A stretch of DNA of 40,190 bases from Methanobacteriota archaeon. GTDB taxonomy: Archaea; Thermoplasmatota; Poseidoniia; Poseidoniales; Poseidoniaceae. This document shows positions 15,901 through 24,835 of the stretch, in pieces. Each line of letters starts with the position of its first letter. Position 1 is the first letter of the stretch. A program made the translations under genes and the position numbers. The DNA is taken from NCBI GenBank assembly GCA_002699515.1, contig PAAW01000048.1:1-40190 (forward strand). The letters are read 5' to 3'. The notes beneath the pieces were generated by a model. That model ran no database searches. It was not told the origin of the DNA and worked only from the letters and a program-made list of their open reading frames with translations.

Positions 15901-18900
15901 GCAGGAGCAGTTAGTGTTGTAGTCAATACAGCAGTTCAATGGTCAGGTTCACATTCTTATGATGTATTAACCGTTTCAAGTACTGGTGAAATCTCAGTAG
16001 CAGGATGTGGGACATTATCAATTACTGCTAATGAAATAATTATTCAATCAGGTGGGGTAATTAATGTTGGTTCAGTTGTTTGGGACGGTCCAGGAGCAGG
16101 TGGAGATTCTACAGGCTCTAATGGTGCGGGTGGAGCAGGACATGCAAGTAATGGAAACGATGGTGGAGGAAACCCTGTATTTGCAAATGGTGGAATTTCA
16201 TATGGTTCAGGAGTAGAATGTGGTTCAAGTGGAGGAAATGTTACAGGAAGTAATCCAACTACAGGAGGCATGGGTGGAACAGAACTTATACTGACTGCTG
16301 GCACGATTAGCGTTAATGGTGCAATTTCTTCAAACGGAGAAGATTCAGAGCATGGACAAGTAGCTCCTGGAGGGACGGGAGATGGCGGACATGGAGCAGG
16401 AGGAGGTTCTGCAGGTTCAATTCTAATTCAAGCTAATGATGTTACAATTGGTGCAACAGGATCAGTACATGCCAGAGGAGGCAATGGAGGTAATGGTGCT
16501 GATGGAACTCAAAGTGGAATCGGAATTGGAATGCATGATGGTGGAAGCGGTGGAGGTAGTGGATCTGGCGGTTTCATTGAATTCATTACAACAACTAATG
16601 GATTTACGAATAATGGAGGCTCTTTAGATGTTAATGGCGGAATTAGTGGTTCTGCAGGTGCTGCCTATGGATCGGGGAACCCTGGTTGGGATGGAATGAT
16701 TAGCCCAAATGATGGTTTGATACAATACAATAGTTTTGCAGGTTTTGGAACAGGTTCTAGTTCTACAACAGTATTAATTCCTACTCACTCTACTGTTTAT
16801 GAAGGAGTAATTTCATTTATTACAGATGAAGACACTTCTTCTGATTTAGATGTTACAATTGCTGGAGTTAGTCAAGCAACAATATCTTCAGGATGGAGTG
16901 TTGAACATATACCATTAGATTCAACAACAATCGCAGCAATAAATGGCCATTTAGCATCTCATGTAGATCCAACAGGAAGAGATTGGTCTGAAGTTGAGAT
17001 TGAACTTCAAACAACAGGATCAGATTATGATGTATTACTTGGTAGTGTAGTTATTGGATATCATCTAACAGAAAGAGTAAGTGGTCTTGAAGATCAAATG
17101 TATAATTATCATGAAGATATGAAATTACAAACGAATGATGTCGGGATTAACATTCCTTTGACATTAAGTGCAGATCGAGGAGCAGTTGGAATTAGTGGTG
17201 AAATATATCATGAATTAATGATTACTAATGAACCATTTAATGCTCCAGTAACCATATATCCAGATGGTCAAGATGTCACATTAGTAACAGGACATCATCA
17301 TTTGTATTCTACTACTGAAATAGATCACATTACCTTGACAGGAGAAGCAACAAGTGGACAAATAATTCAATTTGAATTAATTGATTTACAAACGAACCCT
17401 ACATTTATTCAAACCACTGGCTCAGAAGTAGTAACTTTAGATTCAGTAGAGTCTAATGTGCAATTAGTTGCAGAATCATGGATGGTAGATTGGGTATTCC
17501 AATCAGATTGGGCATGGGACGATGAATTTGAGATTCTGTGGAGTTCTCAAGCTTACAATAGTACTGGATACGGTTTAGCACCAGCTACTTCCTTATCTGG
17601 TGGATTAGGTACACCAGGTGCAGTAGAAAATGACCTTGAAATTGATTTTGTTCAATTTAAAGATCAATTAGGAAGAATAATTGAGTTTGCTCCAGGAATT
17701 CCACCATGGATTCAAGGAAACTCAATAGTTGAGGTTTCTGGATCAGTAAGATTCCAGAATACAGCAGGAATAAGACCAATGGACACAGACTTTGTCACTA
17801 GTATTAACATGAGCGGATTAGAAGTTGTTGCAACTTCTACAGGTGCAGGTATGTGGACTACAGATGTAACAATTCCTTCTTTTGAAACAGATGGAACAAT
17901 TAGAGAACTTGTTAATTTTGTACCTTCAATCTTGGAAGCAGGACCTACGGGTTCAACAACAGCTTTTGATGTCACCAATCCAATTTCATTTAGTATGAGG
18001 GTCGATACTAATGAACCATTAGTAAATGCTATACATGCAAGAACAAATTTTGGTTTGAAAGATGCTGATGGATATACATGGGACCCTTCAAAATCATTGT
18101 TGTTACAATTAGATATAGAAGATTCAGAAGGAATGAGTGACGAGGTTGTGATTCATTATTGGAGAGAATCTTTAGATGATTTAAATGGAGATGGAGAAGC
18201 GCAAGAGGAAGAATATAATACACAAACTAAAGGTTTGATTGAATCTAGAGTCGGCGAACAATATGTTGAATTACCTCCATTAAATGTTGATGGGAATGAA
18301 AATAATGCTAAAGTTAGTCTTTATGTTACAGGTACCGATTTTGTAGGTTTAGAGTTTGCAAATGGTGGGAGCCCAGGTTTAGATAATGATTTGGCTACTG
18401 TTGTAACTGCAATTAACACTATGACAGAATTAGATTATGGAAGTTTAAGCTTAGATACATCAGAGGAAAGATTACTTCTTGGGCAAGAGCATACATTTGA
18501 TATGAAGATCATAGAAGGTAATGGAATAGAAACAATTGATGAGATAAGAATACAATTGTTAGGAAGTCAAAAGGCACCACGTGGTGAAATAGTATTCTCT
18601 CCTAAAACAAATGATTGGTGGACATTAGAAGATGACCCTGAAACAACAGAAATAGAGGGTAGTTTTGTAGAAATTATTGATATTAATGTTATAGATGAAG
18701 GAAATAATGTATACCTAATTTCTACGAAATTTAGTTTATCATGGGATTTCCCTGTAGTTTTAGCTAATAATTGGCAATTCCCATCAATTTTAATTTTTGA
18801 TGATGATTTAGATAATCCATTAATTGAGACCATTGATGGAGATGTCAATCAGATTCGTTGGAAAATTGATTATGAGGTTGAAGCAGTTGTAGATATGCTA

Positions 18901-20325
18901 GAAGATTCAACACCACCAGTTTCAGAGCCATCAACATCTAATTTAATAGTTCAACAAGGAGATGAAGTATTAGCATTAGGCCATATTGGATTTGCAGATT
19001 CTGGTGCAACAATGATGAATGTTCCATCAGGATTAATTGTAGAGTTTACATTACAATATGGATCCACATTAATTCAGCAACAAGTCCCTGTTAATACAGA
19101 TGGAACATTTGAAATTTCCTTCTTATTGCCTAATAGGCCAATAGCAAAATCGACTATGGATTTACAATTTGAAATTTTGGGATTGCCAGGTAATGCAGAA
19201 GATGCAACATCATCAAGAGCTGAGGTTACAGTTGATAGTACTGCACCTAATTTGCAATTTATTGGGCAGACATTGAATGTACTTTATTCAGATAATATGA
19301 ATGATTTAACAGTTACAGCTCAAGTTTATGAAGAAATTGGAATGCCTTCTGGACCTCTTAAATTAAATTGGGTATATCGATTAAATGGAGCAGATATTTC
19401 TGGTAGTCAAAATACTGTGGATCTCAATTTAGTAAGCGTTGTAGGTCCAACATGGACATATCAGGCAGACATTGATTTCAACCCAGATAATTTTGTAGAT
19501 CTTGCAGATAATCCACAATTGATTGTTTGGGTAGAGGGAACTGATGCAGCAGGTTTCACTCTTCAAGGGGAAGGAATAGAACAAGTACCAATTTCTCCTG
19601 CTTTAGTATTGAAGAAGTTTGAACCATCGATTAGTTATATTGAGGTATTGCCCGATGCTCAAACTATGATTCAAGTTGGAGACCCAATTACGGTAACAGT
19701 TACTATGGTTAATGAAGGAAATCAGGAAGGAACAGTTAATATTTCTCTAGTTGAAAGTGACTCAGAAGGTATTTGGAGAACTGTAGAAACAAAGAGTATT
19801 GTACTTGGTCCTGGAGAAAGTAAGAGGCTAGATTCATTTACTTACATTGTAGTAAGGTCTGGACAACAAAGTTTGTATTTACAGTTGAATAATGATAGTA
19901 TTAATCTTGAATTAGTTGAAGCACCATTAGTAGAGTCCTTAGAAACTCTTGAATCTGGTTTCCTTGGAATGAGTGATGATACATTAATTGCAGGGATTGC
20001 AGTTGTATTCATAATAGTAATTGCATCAATAGTTGTTATTATTCTCCGAAGAGATGGTGATGAAGAATATTGGTATGATGATGAGGATGATTTCGACGAA
20101 AGGGAGCATATGCCTGCTACATCAGGTAAAGTTGCTCCTCCTCCTCCTGCAGCTGGGCCTGTATCTCCTCCTCCTGCTCAACCTGCAGTTACTTATGTGC
20201 CAAAATGGGAAGATCTTCCAGGTAATGGTGAATGGGACTCAAGACCTGATGGAACATGGTATGTTACAACCGATGGTCAAGAATGGAAGCAAGAAGAAGA
20301 TGGATCATTCCATAGAATGAAATAA
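12916..20325 (+). CDS. Giant membrane-anchored surface protein (2469 residues)
   Basis: The N terminus (KRILLTIFVFLQMILMPAAAG) is a signal peptide, cleaved around residue 32. Three beta-sandwich units of MAM/immune-inhibitor-A style follow at ~205-325, 340-480 and 515-725; each pairs an EYSLDGGAW- or SDDGGTTWDHF-like strand with an IDDM or GWYVDNI end. Residues ~1058-1255 are Gly-rich with many GGxGG turns, like the passenger of a beta-helix protein. Residues ~2240-2337 resemble a CARDB adhesion domain (GDPITVTVTMVNEGNQEGTV). A single membrane helix lies at ~2356-2377. A 90-residue cytoplasmic tail is acidic, then Pro-rich, then has W/DG motifs. GGAG lies 8 bases before the ATG. The surface location is firm. 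Substrate capture or cell-cell contact is inferred; no catalytic motif is recognised. Confidence 0.85.
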   Translation: MKNFLERKNKNKRILLTIFVFLQMILMPAAAGISAWTGPPTMDADTGNDNTVDGWEVASNATILDGWFDVHEDGGLSGGYGESWNAGAPGQNFTSSGAHSGTTGTHFEDLLSLAPNGSFGNVDTLDDITYNFEFGYSQSNPSIWDVGELTNVTGNVTGNVRTVPHGEIPATPYSGAIVAGTKIGAPLVGGTDAWLQPPTINVPNPVNQFTVEFTHWNHFAEGDGAWLEYSLDGGAWTWIEPDSGYLNYSNTSAPVPNGVSANGTGFGIFGNTSSPGWHNSVFTLDNITGIPQASVIDFRLRVWTSTHSIGRPGIFIDDMIIQNIGGSVGHWHHGYYDVNGVAGLYSASASSALEVPIDLSSATAPITAQLTAEWDLEGSVWDNFLVEASSDGISWTDITNVPQTYGIPHNGYTVNGVNYADESGGFLILDFTMPASYASDPTTFLRIKVTTDTSVNYGGTQDSQEGLTVDRIKVFDTNSVVHFDDHFNSSTTATHYATGGVDDWSYTMIGAGGLYFSDGFENSPSVPSSSWTMSNPTGQDLFEYGTVAACTNCVNQQSPTNAASTPYAFGTGLDTAYISGAFTPLEAFVYTPEYTIPLGASARIVFDQWVCTYSGYGGAALFISDDGGTTWDHFDSVDPATGQGWYHGANMYTGYSHILTPGGQSLDVWSGATGQGCNSNNNWDSMVGDITPYGGSTVQFRFSFVSVYNYNYAGWYVDNIGVEVDYFDSEGEWLTPLVPGDELGNGFVDIMSATPPNTEISANLYDSNMNSIDGFENRELPLSFAGLDLDAYSSGVYVGINLETDDPFVSPLISDVSVGSTRYMLGLDTEVNGWQIDSSLDNEDGNITSSTGQVGMISSDFVVSTKPIQEVYVDGEGSGVVVWITDSQGNQYGGLPLQSRIFLPQPLSGYGVEIEVGPGDWIEDLIAEGEFWEPAFNPEIDAVNDGSVDWSFNSNPNYGHFGWQNRIAGDGLTAFSGTNSEIMSVGSGSGLVIPGAGAVSVVVNTAVQWSGSHSYDVLTVSSTGEISVAGCGTLSITANEIIIQSGGVINVGSVVWDGPGAGGDSTGSNGAGGAGHASNGNDGGGNPVFANGGISYGSGVECGSSGGNVTGSNPTTGGMGGTELILTAGTISVNGAISSNGEDSEHGQVAPGGTGDGGHGAGGGSAGSILIQANDVTIGATGSVHARGGNGGNGADGTQSGIGIGMHDGGSGGGSGSGGFIEFITTTNGFTNNGGSLDVNGGISGSAGAAYGSGNPGWDGMISPNDGLIQYNSFAGFGTGSSSTTVLIPTHSTVYEGVISFITDEDTSSDLDVTIAGVSQATISSGWSVEHIPLDSTTIAAINGHLASHVDPTGRDWSEVEIELQTTGSDYDVLLGSVVIGYHLTERVSGLEDQMYNYHEDMKLQTNDVGINIPLTLSADRGAVGISGEIYHELMITNEPFNAPVTIYPDGQDVTLVTGHHHLYSTTEIDHITLTGEATSGQIIQFELIDLQTNPTFIQTTGSEVVTLDSVESNVQLVAESWMVDWVFQSDWAWDDEFEILWSSQAYNSTGYGLAPATSLSGGLGTPGAVENDLEIDFVQFKDQLGRIIEFAPGIPPWIQGNSIVEVSGSVRFQNTAGIRPMDTDFVTSINMSGLEVVATSTGAGMWTTDVTIPSFETDGTIRELVNFVPSILEAGPTGSTTAFDVTNPISFSMRVDTNEPLVNAIHARTNFGLKDADGYTWDPSKSLLLQLDIEDSEGMSDEVVIHYWRESLDDLNGDGEAQEEEYNTQTKGLIESRVGEQYVELPPLNVDGNENNAKVSLYVTGTDFVGLEFANGGSPGLDNDLATVVTAINTMTELDYGSLSLDTSEERLLLGQEHTFDMKIIEGNGIETIDEIRIQLLGSQKAPRGEIVFSPKTNDWWTLEDDPETTEIEGSFVEIIDINVIDEGNNVYLISTKFSLSWDFPVVLANNWQFPSILIFDDDLDNPLIETIDGDVNQIRWKIDYEVEAVVDMLEDSTPPVSEPSTSNLIVQQGDEVLALGHIGFADSGATMMNVPSGLIVEFTLQYGSTLIQQQVPVNTDGTFEISFLLPNRPIAKSTMDLQFEILGLPGNAEDATSSRAEVTVDSTAPNLQFIGQTLNVLYSDNMNDLTVTAQVYEEIGMPSGPLKLNWVYRLNGADISGSQNTVDLNLVSVVGPTWTYQADIDFNPDNFVDLADNPQLIVWVEGTDAAGFTLQGEGIEQVPISPALVLKKFEPSISYIEVLPDAQTMIQVGDPITVTVTMVNEGNQEGTVNISLVESDSEGIWRTVETKSIVLGPGESKRLDSFTYIVVRSGQQSLYLQLNNDSINLELVEAPLVESLETLESGFLGMSDDTLIAGIAVVFIIVIASIVVIILRRDGDEEYWYDDEDDFDEREHMPATSGKVAPPPPAAGPVSPPPAQPAVTYVPKWEDLPGNGEWDSRPDGTWYVTTDGQEWKQEEDGSFHRMK

Positions 20326-20336
20326 AAATCAATCAT

Positions 20337-21173
20337 TCATTGAGAAGGTTTACCATAGTTATGGTAAATCCATTCTTTGAATGCTAAAGGTTCATGATGC
20401 AATAGGATAGCTTTTCTTGCTATAGCTTTAGCATCAGATGCAAAGTCACTTTTCATAATCCATTGTAGGTAATTACTTTTGCTTGCAACATCTACTGCTC
20501 TTGTTCCTTTATGCTTTCCAATTCCAAGAACTACTTCTCCATCTTCCCATCTAAATGTGCCACCAAAATCTACTTTATTCCCTTTGAATATCGCAGTAAA
20601 ATCATTTCCACTATATTCATTCATTGAAAATTCATCTACCATTTTATCAAATACATTTACTGTTGCAGTAATATCCGCTAATGCATCATGTGCACCTTCC
20701 ATTGGCTTTCCTAGGAATCTTTCAACAGCATGAGATAATGAACGACCTTCATGTCTAGTCCAAATAAGATAGGCATCGTATATTGCTACATTACTCAAAT
20801 CTAAGGGTGGAATTCCTGCTCTTTCAAATTCCGCTTGAATTACAGAGATATCAAAACCAACATTATACCCCATTAAACCTTCAGCCTTAGAGAAAATTTC
20901 TCTAATGTTTGCGGCTTCAGTTCTAAATAATGGTTCATTTTGTAATTTATCCATTGAGAGCCCATGAACTCTTTCAGCACCTGGATTAATTGGGATTGTT
21001 GGTTTGAATAGTTTTGTTACAGAATCTTTTAATGCACCATTTTCATAGTATCCATATGCGATTTGAACAATTTGGTCAGTGCTTGTATTTGTTCCAGTAG
21101 TTTCTAAATCAAAAGCAATAATTTGTGAATTATCTAAACTCATACTCCTCAACGATAGTTCCCTATACTTCAT
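20337..21173 (-). CDS. DEDDh 3'-5' exonuclease with ExoX-like C-terminal domain
   Basis: The product is an RNase T/DNA polymerase III epsilon-type exonuclease of up to 278 residues. The DEDDh residues are visible: D and E in AFDLETTG, D in GYNVGFDISVI, and H and D in GAHDALADI. HGLS and RSLSHAVERFLG also fit. After ~residue 205 a separate small domain contains LGIGKHKGTRAVDVAS and YLQWIMKSDF, matching the C-terminal domain of exodeoxyribonuclease X-like proteins. It should trim single-stranded DNA or RNA ends. An ATG at 21143 (preceded by GAGGAG, but very close) is an alternative start closer to the fold. It is 14 bases downstream of the PD-(D/E)XK nuclease gene and likely co-transcribed with it. 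Confidence 0.88.
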   Translation of the reverse strand: MKYRELSLRSMSLDNSQIIAFDLETTGTNTSTDQIVQIAYGYYENGALKDSVTKLFKPTIPINPGAERVHGLSMDKLQNEPLFRTEAANIREIFSKAEGLMGYNVGFDISVIQAEFERAGIPPLDLSNVAIYDAYLIWTRHEGRSLSHAVERFLGKPMEGAHDALADITATVNVFDKMVDEFSMNEYSGNDFTAIFKGNKVDFGGTFRWEDGEVVLGIGKHKGTRAVDVASKSNYLQWIMKSDFASDAKAIARKAILLHHEPLAFKEWIYHNYGKPSQ

Positions 21174-21187
21174 GGTTCTTGAATTGA

Positions 21188-23014
21188 TTAGTTAGATGAA
21201 TCTTTTTCAATTACCTCAAATTTTGTTTTTCTTGGGTTTAATCTGAGTTGTGGGACGCCATTCCTCCATCCTAATTCAGCACCTCTTATTTTAACTAAAT
21301 CTCCACAGATTATAGATGAAAATTTTCCACCAATTGCTGATCCAAATGCAACTAATTCGATTATTGCTTCTCCATCCCATAGGTGGCAACTTTCCATAGA
21401 CCATGGCCTTCCATCTAATCTTCTCCCACTATTTTTAGATCTTGATATTACTAATCCCTGAATATCTGTCTTTGTTAATATTCTTCCTAACCGAGTTAAT
21501 TCCTCATCACTCTTATATTCGTTAAGGGGAATAATTTTACTTTTTTCATCTACGTATAATCTCGGCATGTCTCTCCAGATTCCAGGCATGGCGTCTAAGA
21601 TTACATATTCACCATCACTTAAGTCACTAAGTTCTAGGTGAGAATTAGGTTGACTTTCTTCTAAGGTGAGATTCACATTTCCTCCCTTAGAATTTGAAAT
21701 TAGTGCTCCATGAACTAATTCACCAAAATGATTGCTTAAAGGACCCCATTTCCCTGAAATATACCCTTTTACATTCAATCTATCTGGTATTGAAAGAATT
21801 TTACAGTAAGGGTATTCAGGTTCTAAATTTTTACATATTTTTTCTAAATTTTCCCCCTCCCATCTTCTAGGAGTTATTGATTCTAATGTAGTAGATAATA
21901 GATTTAATTCTCCATCTACAGGACATTTTGAATTTTCTCTATTTGTTTCTTGTTGTACTTTCCAAATAGACTTCAATCTTTCAGTTTCTTTAGGTATTTC
22001 TGAAGTTGATATTAAATCGACAATTTTTCTAAATGGAACTTTTAAGTACCAACCTTCTAATCCTGAAAGCTCAAATTTCAATCCTGAAATTCTTTTTATT
22101 TCTTGAATTAACCAACCATAAAATCTTAATTGAATTGGTAGCCCTACTGAGTATTTACTTTTCCCATCACTTGCTTTAATGTCTACGATTTTTGCTTTTT
22201 CATCCCATCTTATCATTAAATCCATTTCACCTGAAGCCCACCCATCTTGATGATACAATCTTTGTGGCTGCCATACTCTAGGATCTTTTGCCCATGGTCT
22301 AGTAATTTCCCATAATTCCTTTAGATTTACTTTACCTTTATTTGTGAAGGGTGTATCAAAATATTTCCCATCGAAAAATATAGTATCCATATGTTTAGGA
22401 ACTTTTTCTGGAATTGGATGTTTTGCTTTTTGATGCCAGCAAGGTGCAGGTATAGGAAATGGGTCTCCATTTTGTCTCCATTTTTCTAAATGTGGCCCTC
22501 CATTTTTCTCATTACATTTTTCAATTTCTTCTAAGAATAATTCAATTCCCCCAATCAGCATTTTTTCAATTATTTTAAGACTGACATCTTCCCATGCTCG
22601 ATCTGATCTTTTGAAAACTGACTCATCCCACTTCCTTTTACCTTCATTCCAAACTACCTTTGCAGCATCTGGAACTTTATTTGTAATCCAATTTTTCAAA
22701 TTATTAATTGAATTTATATCTGGTGCATTATCTGTAGGGATATATTCTTTATTTTCCATCCAAGCCGCCCAAATCGATCTTTTAGGAATGTGATTACATG
22801 ATGGAGATTCCATCATCAAGCCAATTAGTGCTTCTTCGATAATTATTCCAAGTATCATTTCTGGATTTTTGGGTGTTTTAAGGGCTATTTTGTACTTCAA
22901 AAACCAGTCTCTTTGCCCTCTTTCCCAAGTAACTAATGAACTTGCAGATAATCTCATTCTGCTTCTTCCAACTGGTCCTCCAAGAGGTGGTTTTACATAT
23001 GGCATGTTAGTCAC
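21188..23014 (-). CDS. PD-(D/E)XK nuclease fused to OB-like domains
   Basis: The 608-residue product (GTG 23014; ATG 23005 also possible) starts with a RecB/Cas4-like segment, LSASSLVTWERGQRDWFLKY at ~22-41, then GIIIEEAL. The nuclease core is at ~260-300: GEMDLMIRW, KIVDIKAS and PIQLRFYGWL provide D265, D278, K280 and the Q295 motif. The C-terminal third looks like two OB folds (~410-500 and ~510-602), the second reading DIQGLVISRS, SCHLWDGEAIIELVAFG and GDLVKIRGAE, as in RPA-type ssDNA-binding domains. Cysteines at 364, 394 and 404 do not match the Fe-S spacing of AddB or Cas4. The start overlaps the ABCE1 stop (GTGA). Likely a single-strand-guided DNA nuclease; exact family unknown. Confidence 0.75.
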   Translation of the reverse strand: MTNMPYVKPPLGGPVGRSRMRLSASSLVTWERGQRDWFLKYKIALKTPKNPEMILGIIIEEALIGLMMESPSCNHIPKRSIWAAWMENKEYIPTDNAPDINSINNLKNWITNKVPDAAKVVWNEGKRKWDESVFKRSDRAWEDVSLKIIEKMLIGGIELFLEEIEKCNEKNGGPHLEKWRQNGDPFPIPAPCWHQKAKHPIPEKVPKHMDTIFFDGKYFDTPFTNKGKVNLKELWEITRPWAKDPRVWQPQRLYHQDGWASGEMDLMIRWDEKAKIVDIKASDGKSKYSVGLPIQLRFYGWLIQEIKRISGLKFELSGLEGWYLKVPFRKIVDLISTSEIPKETERLKSIWKVQQETNRENSKCPVDGELNLLSTTLESITPRRWEGENLEKICKNLEPEYPYCKILSIPDRLNVKGYISGKWGPLSNHFGELVHGALISNSKGGNVNLTLEESQPNSHLELSDLSDGEYVILDAMPGIWRDMPRLYVDEKSKIIPLNEYKSDEELTRLGRILTKTDIQGLVISRSKNSGRRLDGRPWSMESCHLWDGEAIIELVAFGSAIGGKFSSIICGDLVKIRGAELGWRNGVPQLRLNPRKTKFEVIEKDSSN

Positions 23015-24786
23015 TCAGTATAGAAATATTCACCTTTTGCTCTTTGCTCTCTATCTTTCCTACTTCCTGATTTGTTAATTCTTGGCCTTTTTGTATCATG
23101 ATCTCTTCTAAATGTAATATCTACATTAGAGAGGAATTTATTCATTCCCTCTCTCAGTCGAAAAGGTCCATTTGCAATACCTTCAACTCCTCCTTTCCCT
23201 TCAAAAACTAATAATGAATCAGATACTATATCTATGAAATAAACATCATGATCAATAATAAATGCAGATTTTTCATTACCTTCTATTGTTCTCCTAATTG
23301 CCTTTGCAGCCTCCATTCTTGCATTTGCATCCAGATGAGCACTTGGTTCATCAAGGAGATATAGATCTGCTTCTCTACCTAGACAAATTACTATTGAGAC
23401 GGCTTGTAATTCTCCTCCCGAAAGTGTTGTTGTATTTTGTTCGACTAATTTATCAACGCCTAATGCTTTTACTACATTGACATTAAAGTCTCCTTGTAAC
23501 CATCTCGCACCTAATTCTGCGTCTAACCATTCTCTTACTGTACCTTCAAAACCAGCTTCAACATGTTGTGGTTTGTAAGAAATTTTAGCTTCTCTTGTAA
23601 TCCATCCCTTGTCAGCTTCATGCTCTCCTGCTAGGATTTTAACTAATGTAGATTTCCCAATACCATTAGCACCGACAACACCAACAACTTCTGACCGATG
23701 AATTTTACCTTCTCCAGTTTTCAAAGAAAAACTTCCTAATTTTTTTTCCAGTCCTCCCCATTCTAAATATGGGAAATCCCTTTCAGTATTACGTTCTGTA
23801 TGTGTTTGGAATTTAATTGGTTTATCTCTGATTCTAACATTTTGTTCAGGAAGAAACCCATCAAGATATGCATTGATGGCAGTTCTAGTAGTTCTTGGGG
23901 GGGTGAATATTCCAAATGCACCTTTTTCTCCATATACAATATGTACTAAATCACAAAGCACGTCTAAAATTGCCAAATCATGCTCAATTACAATGATTTT
24001 TTTATTTTCAGATAACTTTTGAATAATTTTTACAATTCTCATCCTTTCATGAATATCAAGGTATGAAGATGGCTCATCAAAGAAATAGATGTCAGCCTCT
24101 CTCAATATTGTTGCTGCTATAGCTACTCTTTGTAATTCTCCTCCTGATAATTGAGTAATATCTCTTTCCAAGATATGTGAAATCCCTAATTCTTGACAAA
24201 TAGGTTCTAATTCATCTTTTTCATCCACATTTGATAATAAATCACCTACATTGCCTTTGATTACTTTAGGGAGATGATCAACATATTGTGGTTTTACAGC
24301 AATATTAACTCCATCTACAGAAACTGTAGTTAGGTGATCTCTTAATTCACCTCTAGGTAATTCTGCAATTACATTTTCCCAATTAGGTTCTAAATTATCC
24401 CAATCTCCTAAATTTGGAATTAGTTGTCCACTAAGTGCATTTATTGCAGTAGATTTACCCATGCCATTTGGACCTAATATGCCTACAACTTGTTTTTCTC
24501 TTGGTGCAGGTAATCTAAATAATCTAAAACCATTCATAGAATATCGATGAATCATATCAGATTCTAATTCACTTGGAAGTTGAGTTATAATTAGAGCATC
24601 ATGAGGGCATTTATTAATGCAGATTCCACAACCTATGCATAAACTTTCACTGATGATAGGCTTCCCTGTAGTTTCGTTCATTACTATGCATTCTATCCCA
24701 TTTCTTACAGGTGGACAAAAAGCATGACATTCGTCCATACACTTTTTTGGCTGGCAACTATCTTCTCTCAAAACAGCGACTCGCAT
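23011..24786 (-). CDS. rli1: ABCE1/RLI ribosome recycling ATPase
   Basis: The 591-residue product is a full-length ABCE1. The N-terminal domain carries two 4Fe-4S clusters, with C-rich stretches at ~11-33 (KKCMDECHAFCPP) and CIGCGICINKCP at ~50-61. Two ABC ATPase domains follow. Domain 1 has Walker A GPNGMGKST near residue 105 and signature LSGGELQRVAIA. Domain 2 has GANGIGKST near residue 373 and LSGGELQAVSI. Both have DEPS Walker B motifs (YFFDEPSSYLD and YLLDEPSAHLD). The enzyme splits the ribosome into subunits after termination, in the cytoplasm, with aRF1 or aPelota. GGAGG precedes the ATG by 7 bases. A nuclease gene overlaps its stop, which is not a usual neighbour. Confidence 0.97.
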   Translation of the reverse strand: MRVAVLREDSCQPKKCMDECHAFCPPVRNGIECIVMNETTGKPIISESLCIGCGICINKCPHDALIITQLPSELESDMIHRYSMNGFRLFRLPAPREKQVVGILGPNGMGKSTAINALSGQLIPNLGDWDNLEPNWENVIAELPRGELRDHLTTVSVDGVNIAVKPQYVDHLPKVIKGNVGDLLSNVDEKDELEPICQELGISHILERDITQLSGGELQRVAIAATILREADIYFFDEPSSYLDIHERMRIVKIIQKLSENKKIIVIEHDLAILDVLCDLVHIVYGEKGAFGIFTPPRTTRTAINAYLDGFLPEQNVRIRDKPIKFQTHTERNTERDFPYLEWGGLEKKLGSFSLKTGEGKIHRSEVVGVVGANGIGKSTLVKILAGEHEADKGWITREAKISYKPQHVEAGFEGTVREWLDAELGARWLQGDFNVNVVKALGVDKLVEQNTTTLSGGELQAVSIVICLGREADLYLLDEPSAHLDANARMEAAKAIRRTIEGNEKSAFIIDHDVYFIDIVSDSLLVFEGKGGVEGIANGPFRLREGMNKFLSNVDITFRRDHDTKRPRINKSGSRKDREQRAKGEYFYTE

Positions 24787-24835
24787 AGTGTGTCCTCCTA
24801 ATATCGGCTTGACGCATTAGTTTTCAATGCTATCC

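Noticed and set aside
21188-23014. Cas4- or AddB-type Fe-S cluster in the PD-(D/E)XK protein
   Set aside because: The cysteines at 364, 394 and 404 do not have the expected spacing, and no CRISPR array or cas gene is present.
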